The position numbers were made by a program, and so were the translations under genes. A stretch of 45,301 nt of DNA from BOG-938 sp035524315 (GTDB taxonomy: Bacteria; Pseudomonadota; Alphaproteobacteria; Caulobacterales; Caulobacteraceae): contig DATKPD010000006.1 in NCBI GenBank assembly GCA_035524315.1, positions 1 through 45,301 on the forward strand, in the 5' to 3' direction. The notes under the pieces were generated by a model. The model saw nothing but the letters and a program-made list of their open reading frames with translations. It searched no databases and had not been told where the DNA came from. Below are positions 40,979 through 45,301 of this stretch, in pieces (position 1 is the stretch's first letter; every line of letters starts with the position of its first letter).

Positions 40979-42697
40979 ATGGCCCGTATCCTGATCACCT
41001 CCGCCCTGCCGTACATCAATGGCGTCAAGCACCTGGGCAATCTGGCGGGATCGATGCTGCCGGCGGACGTCTACGCGCGCTTCCAGCGGGCGCGGGGGCA
41101 CGAGGTGCTCTACATCTGCGCCACCGACGAACATGGCACCCCGGCCGAACTGGCCGCCGCGGCCGCCGGCCAGGACGTGGCGAGCTATTGCGACGAGCAG
41201 CATCAGGCCCAGCACGCCATCGGCCGCCAGTACGGCCTGTCGTGGGACTGGTTCGGCCGCTCGTCCTCGCCGCAGAACCATCGCCTGACCCAGCATTTCG
41301 CCGAGGTGCTGGAGGACCGGGGTCTGATCGAGGAACGCGTCGACAAGATGGTCTATTCGGTCGACGACCGCCGCTTCCTGCCCGACCGTTACGTCGAGGG
41401 GACCTGCCCCCATTGCGGCTTCACCCCCGCGCGCGGCGACCAGTGCGACAACTGCGGGCGGCTGCTCGACCCGACCGACCTGATCGCGCCCTATTCGGCC
41501 ATCTCCGGGTCTCGCAACATCGAGGTGCGCCAGACCCGCCACCTCTATCTGCTGCAGACCAAGCTTGAGGGCGAGATCCGCGGCTGGATCGACGGCAAGG
41601 CCGACTGGCCCGCCCTGCCGCGCTCGATCGCCTACAAGCACCTGGACGAGGGGCTGATCGACCGGGGCATCACCCGCGACCTGGCCTGGGGCGTTCCGGT
41701 CACGCGCGGCGGCCTGCCCAGGCCGGGATTCGAAGACAAGGTGTTCTACGTCTGGTTCGACGCGCCGATCGAATACATCGCCGCCACCCAGGAGTGGGCC
41801 GACAACCCCGAGGACGGCCTGGCGCGCGACTGGCGCCCCTGGTGGCGCACTGACGCCGGCGCCGACGAGACCCGCTATGTCCAGTTCATGGGCAAGGACA
41901 ACGTCGCCTTCCACACGGTCAGCTTTCCGGCCACCCTGATCGGCTCGGGCGAGCCGTGGAAGATGGTCGACACGCTCAAGGCCTTCAACTGGCTCAACTG
42001 GTACGGCGGCAAGTTCTCGACCTCGCAGGGACGTGGCGTGTTCATGGACCAGGCCCTGGCGCTGCTGCCGGCCGACTATTGGCGCTGGTACCTGACCGCC
42101 AATACGCCCGAAAGCTCCGACACCGCCTTCACCTGGGAGCAGTTCCAGTCGGCCGTGAACCGCGATCTGGCCGACGTGCTGGGCAACTTCGTCAATCGCA
42201 TCCTGAAGTTCTGCGAGAATAAGTTCGAAGGCCGGGTTCCGGCCGGCGGCGGGCCCGGCGACCTGGAGCTGAAGCTTTACGCCGACATCTCGGCCAAGCT
42301 GGCCGAACTGACCGAGCAGATGGATGCGATCGAGGTGCGCAAGTCGGCCCAGGCCCTGCGCGAGCTGTGGGTGCTGGGCAATCAGTACCTGCAGGAGGCC
42401 GCGCCCTGGACGGCGATCAAGACCGATCCCGCCCGAGCGGCGGTGATCGTGCGCACCGGGCTCAATCTGGTGGCCCTGTTCGCCCGGGCGTGCGGGCCTA
42501 TCCTGCCGTTCACGGCGGAGAAGATCGCCGAAGCGGTGGGCGAGGCCTATCCGGGATCGTGGCCCAGCGCCGATGCGGCGGCGGAGTTGTCGCGCCTGGA
42601 GCCGGGCCGGCCGGTGCGCGCGCCTGAGGTGCTGTTCCGCAAGGTCGAGGACGCCCAGGTGGCCGAATGGACCGAACGCTTCGGCGGCGCCGGCTGA
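40979..42697 (+). CDS. metG: Methionyl-tRNA synthetase
   Basis: Charges tRNA-Met. The 572-residue class I enzyme has the HIGH-equivalent HLGN in LPYINGVKHLGN (10-21), a four-Cys zinc knuckle (C143, C146, C156, C159), KVFYVWFDAPIEYIAAT and, in place of KMSKS, KFSTS (345-349) in GGKFSTSQGRGVFM. An anticodon-binding helical domain follows (SAVNRDLADVLGNFVNRILK). The changed KMSKS, with Thr instead of the second Lys, appears, as I recall, in a subset of alphaproteobacterial MetRS. ATG 40979 gives the family start; the frame also opens at 40904 with no likeness upstream. Confidence 0.95.
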   Translation: MARILITSALPYINGVKHLGNLAGSMLPADVYARFQRARGHEVLYICATDEHGTPAELAAAAAGQDVASYCDEQHQAQHAIGRQYGLSWDWFGRSSSPQNHRLTQHFAEVLEDRGLIEERVDKMVYSVDDRRFLPDRYVEGTCPHCGFTPARGDQCDNCGRLLDPTDLIAPYSAISGSRNIEVRQTRHLYLLQTKLEGEIRGWIDGKADWPALPRSIAYKHLDEGLIDRGITRDLAWGVPVTRGGLPRPGFEDKVFYVWFDAPIEYIAATQEWADNPEDGLARDWRPWWRTDAGADETRYVQFMGKDNVAFHTVSFPATLIGSGEPWKMVDTLKAFNWLNWYGGKFSTSQGRGVFMDQALALLPADYWRWYLTANTPESSDTAFTWEQFQSAVNRDLADVLGNFVNRILKFCENKFEGRVPAGGGPGDLELKLYADISAKLAELTEQMDAIEVRKSAQALRELWVLGNQYLQEAAPWTAIKTDPARAAVIVRTGLNLVALFARACGPILPFTAEKIAEAVGEAYPGSWPSADAAAELSRLEPGRPVRAPEVLFRKVEDAQVAEWTERFGGAG

Positions 42698-42704
42698 TCC
42701 GGCG

Positions 42705-43754
42705 CTAGGCTGCGTCCGGTCCCGAAGGCGGCTGGTTGTCGAGGTCCAGCGGCCGCTGCGCCTTGCGCTTTTGCGCGGCCCGGTGCTGGGCGGTGATGTT
42801 GCGGCGGATCAGCGCCAGGATCAGCACCGCCAGCAGCGCCAGCATGATCGCCATCTGCGCGCGCCGGCTGAGGTTCAGGCCCGGCATGCCCGAGGCGTTG
42901 GCCGGCGGGGTGGCTACGCCGGCGCCCCCGGCCTGATCGGACCTGGCCGAGCTTTCATCCGAACCTTGGCTGGAGGCCTGGTCCGAGGCCTGGATCGGCG
43001 CCTGGTCGCTCTGGCCCGTCAGCTTAGCCATGAAGTGCGCCAACGACGGCAGGCGCAGCCCCGCGCTGGCGTCAGGGGCGGGCGAAGGCGCTGGGATCGA
43101 CGTAGCGGGCGCCGCGACGGCCGGGGCGGCTGGCTGGCTGGAGGATGGGGGACCGGACGGCGCTTGACCGGCCGGCGCCGTATGGGCGGGCGCGGCTTTG
43201 ACGACGGGCTTGGCGGGCGCGGTCGACGCCGCCGGAGCATGATGCGGGGCGTGTCGAGCAGGCAGAGTCAGGGCGGGATGAGGGCCCTGGGCCTGAGGCC
43301 CGTGCGCTCGAAGGCTGTGGACCCGCTTCACAACGCGGCGGCCGTGCACTGTACGCACCACGTATTGGACATGACGGCGTCGGGGGTGACGCTCTGGCTC
43401 GGCATAGACCGGCCCCTGCGCGCCCTGGTCGCCCGGAATCTCGATCGCGCCCCGGTCGGCGGCTCCGGCTGCGCCCGGCCCATAGATGCGGGCGCGGTCG
43501 GTGGGCGACAGGTCTTCCGGATTGGGGATCGGATTCATCGTCACCACCTGCGAGCCGTCATAGGGCGCGGGCGGGTAGGACGCGGGCGGGGGCGGGGAGC
43601 CGCCGGCGAGCGGCGGAGGCGGCGCCTGGGCTGGCGGCGGAGGCGGCGGAGCGGAAGGCTCGGGCTCGGAGGGGCTGCACGCGGCCAAGAGCGCGCAGGC
43701 CGACGCGGCCAACAGGGCCGCGAACCAACGGGGTTTTTGCACCGACGCCATCAT
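42705..43754 (-). CDS. Proline-rich lipoprotein with a C-terminal membrane helix
   Basis: A 349-residue product. A signal WFAALLAASACALLAAC ends in a lipobox (LAAC), followed by a Pro-rich stretch (SPSEPEPSAPPPPPP), a domain with NPIPNPEDLSPTDRARIYGP, a HPRRRHVQYVVRTVHGRRVV basic segment, long Ala/Pro-rich low complexity and, near the C-terminus, a membrane helix (MAIMLALLAVLILALI) with a basic tail. A lipidated N-terminus plus a C-terminal transmembrane helix in one protein is unusual. ATG 43754 or 43751. No family recognised. Convergent with metG, 7 nt apart. Confidence 0.65.
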   Translation of the reverse strand: MMASVQKPRWFAALLAASACALLAACSPSEPEPSAPPPPPPAQAPPPPLAGGSPPPPASYPPAPYDGSQVVTMNPIPNPEDLSPTDRARIYGPGAAGAADRGAIEIPGDQGAQGPVYAEPERHPRRRHVQYVVRTVHGRRVVKRVHSLRAHGPQAQGPHPALTLPARHAPHHAPAASTAPAKPVVKAAPAHTAPAGQAPSGPPSSSQPAAPAVAAPATSIPAPSPAPDASAGLRLPSLAHFMAKLTGQSDQAPIQASDQASSQGSDESSARSDQAGGAGVATPPANASGMPGLNLSRRAQMAIMLALLAVLILALIRRNITAQHRAAQKRKAQRPLDLDNQPPSGPDAA

Positions 43755-43883
43755 CTCTGACTGTTCCAGTCCGGGACAGACTCCCGGCGCGCTGCGGCCA
43801 ATCCTACCCGACCCAAGCAGGGTTCGAGCCAGAATCAAGGCGTTACAAGCCCGCGCCGAGCGCGCGGTCGCCTCCCAGGCGAG

Positions 43884-44765
43884 TCAGGTCTGGGCCTGGT
43901 GGACCGCGTAGAGCGCCACCGCCGCGGCGGACGATACATTGAGGCTCTCCACGCCCCCCGGCATGGGAATGCGCGCCAGGGCGTCGCAGTGCTCGCTGAC
44001 CAGGCGGCGCAGCCCGTCGCCTTCCGAGCCCAGCACAAGCACCGTGGGCCGCTTGTCCAGCACCTCGGCCAGGTTGGCCCGCGCCCCGCCGTCCAGGCCT
44101 ACGGCGCGCCAGCCGGCCTCGGCCAGGCTTTCCAGGGCGCGCGACAGATTGACCACGCGGGCGTGCGGCAGGTGATCGACCGCGCCGGCGGCCGCCTTGG
44201 CCAGGGCGCCCGATAGGGTCGGGGCGTGGCGGTCCTGCAGGATCACGCCGCGCGCCCCGAACGCGGCGGCCGAGCGGAAGATCGCGCCGACATTCTGCGG
44301 ATCGGTCACCTGGTCGAGCATGACCAGCATGCCCGATCCGGTCTCGATCAGATCCTCCACGGCTGTGGGCTCCGGCGGGTCGGCCAGCAGGGCCACGCCC
44401 TGGTGCACCGCGCCGGCGGGCAGCATTCCGCCGATGTCGCCCGGGCCCACCCGCTCGGGCCGGATGCCGCGGGCGAGGGCCTCCGATTCGATCTCCTGCG
44501 CGCGCGCGCCGTTGACCACCAGCCGGCGCAGGCCGCCCCGGGCGGGATTGGCCAGGGCCGCGCGCACCGCGTGCCAACCCCACACCCAGTCGTGGCTGAT
44601 CTCCGCGCCGCGCCTTCTGGCGCCAGGCTTTGCGCCGCCGTGGCGCTCCGGGGACGGCTGACCCGGGCCCCCGTCGCGGGGGGCCGAAAAGCCATGGCCG
44701 CGCGGCTTGTCAAAAGCCTTTGCGTTAGGCTTGGACCGGTCGTTGCGTTCGCGGGGAGGGGACAC
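43884..44765 (-). CDS. rlmB: SpoU/TrmH-family rRNA 2'-O-ribose methyltransferase (RlmB type)
   Basis: A 293-residue SPOUT methyltransferase: an extra, basic and disordered N-terminus (1-54), the RNA-binding L30-like substrate domain (WGWHAVRAALANP onward), and the knotted SAM domain with motif 1 QVTDPQNVGAIFRSA, motif 2 LVLGSEGDGLRRLV and motif 3 IPMPGGVESLNVSSAAAVAL. RlmB methylates G2251 of 23S rRNA; the TrmH/RlmB split is by family likeness. The start is GTG 44765; TTATAG just upstream on the minus strand might be a -10 element, in which case the real start could lie inside. It stands divergent from tRNA-Tyr and tRNA-Gly. Confidence 0.85.
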   Translation of the reverse strand: MSPPRERNDRSKPNAKAFDKPRGHGFSAPRDGGPGQPSPERHGGAKPGARRRGAEISHDWVWGWHAVRAALANPARGGLRRLVVNGARAQEIESEALARGIRPERVGPGDIGGMLPAGAVHQGVALLADPPEPTAVEDLIETGSGMLVMLDQVTDPQNVGAIFRSAAAFGARGVILQDRHAPTLSGALAKAAAGAVDHLPHARVVNLSRALESLAEAGWRAVGLDGGARANLAEVLDKRPTVLVLGSEGDGLRRLVSEHCDALARIPMPGGVESLNVSSAAAVALYAVHQAQT

Positions 44766-44879
44766 TATAAGACGCGCTCCAATTTGGGGCCCCCGGGGCC
44801 TTCGGCATTTTCACCTGCGCCGCTCTAGCATCGGCGCGGGCCTATGCGGAAGGATTTCGGAAGCTTCGAGCGCGCGCGA

Positions 44880-44964
44880 GGGGGAATGTCCCGAGCGGCA
44901 AAGGGGGCGGACTGTAAATCCGCTGGCACAGCCTTCGTAGGTTCGAGTCCTACTTCCCCCACCA
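44880..44964 (+). tRNA. tRNA-Tyr (anticodon GTA)
   Basis: 85 nt, class II tRNA with a long variable arm (GGCACAGCC). Acceptor GGGGGAA (44880-44886) pairs with TTCCCCC (44954-44960), discriminator A, encoded CCA 44962-44964. Anticodon GTA at 44914-44916; T-arm TAGGTTCGAGTCCTA. Followed by tRNA-Gly and tuf on the same strand. Confidence 0.96.
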
Positions 44965-45035
44965 CGCGCCGGTCGAAGCAGGGCTCCTGAGACGAGGAGA
45001 TCGCGGCGACCCCGCTCAGCCGGCTTTCGGCGACG

Positions 45036-45109
45036 GCGGGTATAGCACAATGGTAGTGCAGCAGCCTTCCAAGCTGAGGATGCGGGTTCGATTCCCGCTA
45101 CCCGCTCCA
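45036..45109 (+). tRNA. tRNA-Gly (anticodon TCC)
   Basis: 74 nt with encoded CCA (45107-45109). Acceptor GCGGGTA (45036-45042) pairs with TACCCGC (45099-45105). Anticodon TCC at 45068-45070 in loop CTTCCAA; T-arm GCGGGTTCGATTCCCGC. It lies 71 nt after tRNA-Tyr and 51 nt before tuf. Confidence 0.96.
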
Positions 45110-45160
45110 AATCTTCTTTAGACTTAGAACCACGCCACGAGCGACGCGAAGGGTTAGACG

Positions 45161-45301
45161 ATGGCCAAGGAAAAGTTTGAACGCAACAAGCCGCACTGCA
45201 ACATCGGCACGATTGGTCACGTTGACCATGGCAAGACGACGTTGACGGCGGCGATCACGATCACGCTGGCGAAGGCTGGCAACGCGAAGGCGATGGCCTA
45301 C
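45161..45301 (+). CDS. tuf: Elongation factor Tu, N-terminal part
   Basis: The first 47 residues are visible before the window ends. ATG 45161 opens AKEKFERNKPHCNIGTIGHV, and the P-loop GHVDHGKT and following TLTAAITITLA are those of EF-Tu. The gene follows tRNA-Tyr and tRNA-Gly on the same strand, an arrangement seen in many alphaproteobacteria, and is probably cotranscribed with them. A Shine-Dalgarno-like GAAGGG lies about 7 nt upstream of ATG. Confidence 0.97.
   Translation, partial: MAKEKFERNKPHCNIGTIGHVDHGKTTLTAAITITLAKAGNAKAMAY

Overview
The window reads as a chromosomal segment of a Caulobacteraceae alphaproteobacterium (Caulobacter/Phenylobacterium type). The DNA is very GC-rich, and leuA and the mreB-mreC-mreD-mrdA-rodA cell-shape operon lie together as I remember them in Caulobacter crescentus. 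There is also a long coiled-coil membrane protein that resembles the polarity factor TipN, a GCTATATC-type housekeeping promoter, and an rlmB-like gene beside tRNA-Tyr/tRNA-Gly/tuf. Genus and species cannot be fixed from the sequence alone.

Layout. 1-1455: 3' end of a dabA-like (DUF2309) gene followed by cysD with no cysN. 1456-1822: no convincing gene. 1823-6570: dusA, a retropepsin-like protease, a divergent CobT-like protein, thyA-folA and phaB. 6815-9240: RcnB-like protein, ilvC with a stem-loop leader, and a nucleoside deoxyribosyltransferase-like protein. 9243-12338: a MocR-type regulator divergent from an APC permease, with four CTGGAC-like half-sites between them. 12435-17426: MOSC protein, YnfA-like protein, TrmN6-like methyltransferase, polyprenyl diphosphate synthase and a TPR-GT61 glycosyltransferase. 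17610-20702: aspC and, divergent from it, leuA preceded by a promoter, a 22-codon leader peptide with four Leu codons and mutually exclusive RNA stems. 20704-20831: a palindromic intergenic repeat. 21919-27767: mreBCD-mrdA-rodA, with 4-nt stop/start overlaps from mreC onward. 27828-33958 (minus strand): proline iminopeptidase, DUF423 protein, pyroglutamyl-peptidase-like protein, dipeptide epimerase, TipN-like protein and an SNase-fold lipoprotein. 34092-34404: cold-shock gene with a 20-codon upstream ORF.

34591-37620 looks like a decayed integrative element at tRNA-Thr(TGU). It holds an AlpA-like regulator, a frameshifted phage/plasmid-type primase, integrase-arm-like repeats at both ends, and three cargo genes with no recognised function (36069-37451). 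No integrase is left. 37725-45301 returns to core genome: NiCoT nickel/cobalt permease, a DMT transporter with a His-rich tail, an MBL-fold hydrolase, metG, a proline-rich lipoprotein, an rlmB-like gene, tRNA-Tyr, tRNA-Gly and the start of tuf.

The strongest regulatory find is the leuA leader. Its leader peptide may be translated from an essentially leaderless mRNA, and the fold appears to control access to the leuA ribosome-binding region. The accessory find is the decayed tRNA-Thr element and its uncharacterised membrane/DUF3862-like cargo pair. The CobT-like protein and the SNase-fold lipoprotein keep their folds but have lost signature active-site residues. All family assignments come from reading motifs; no database search was run.
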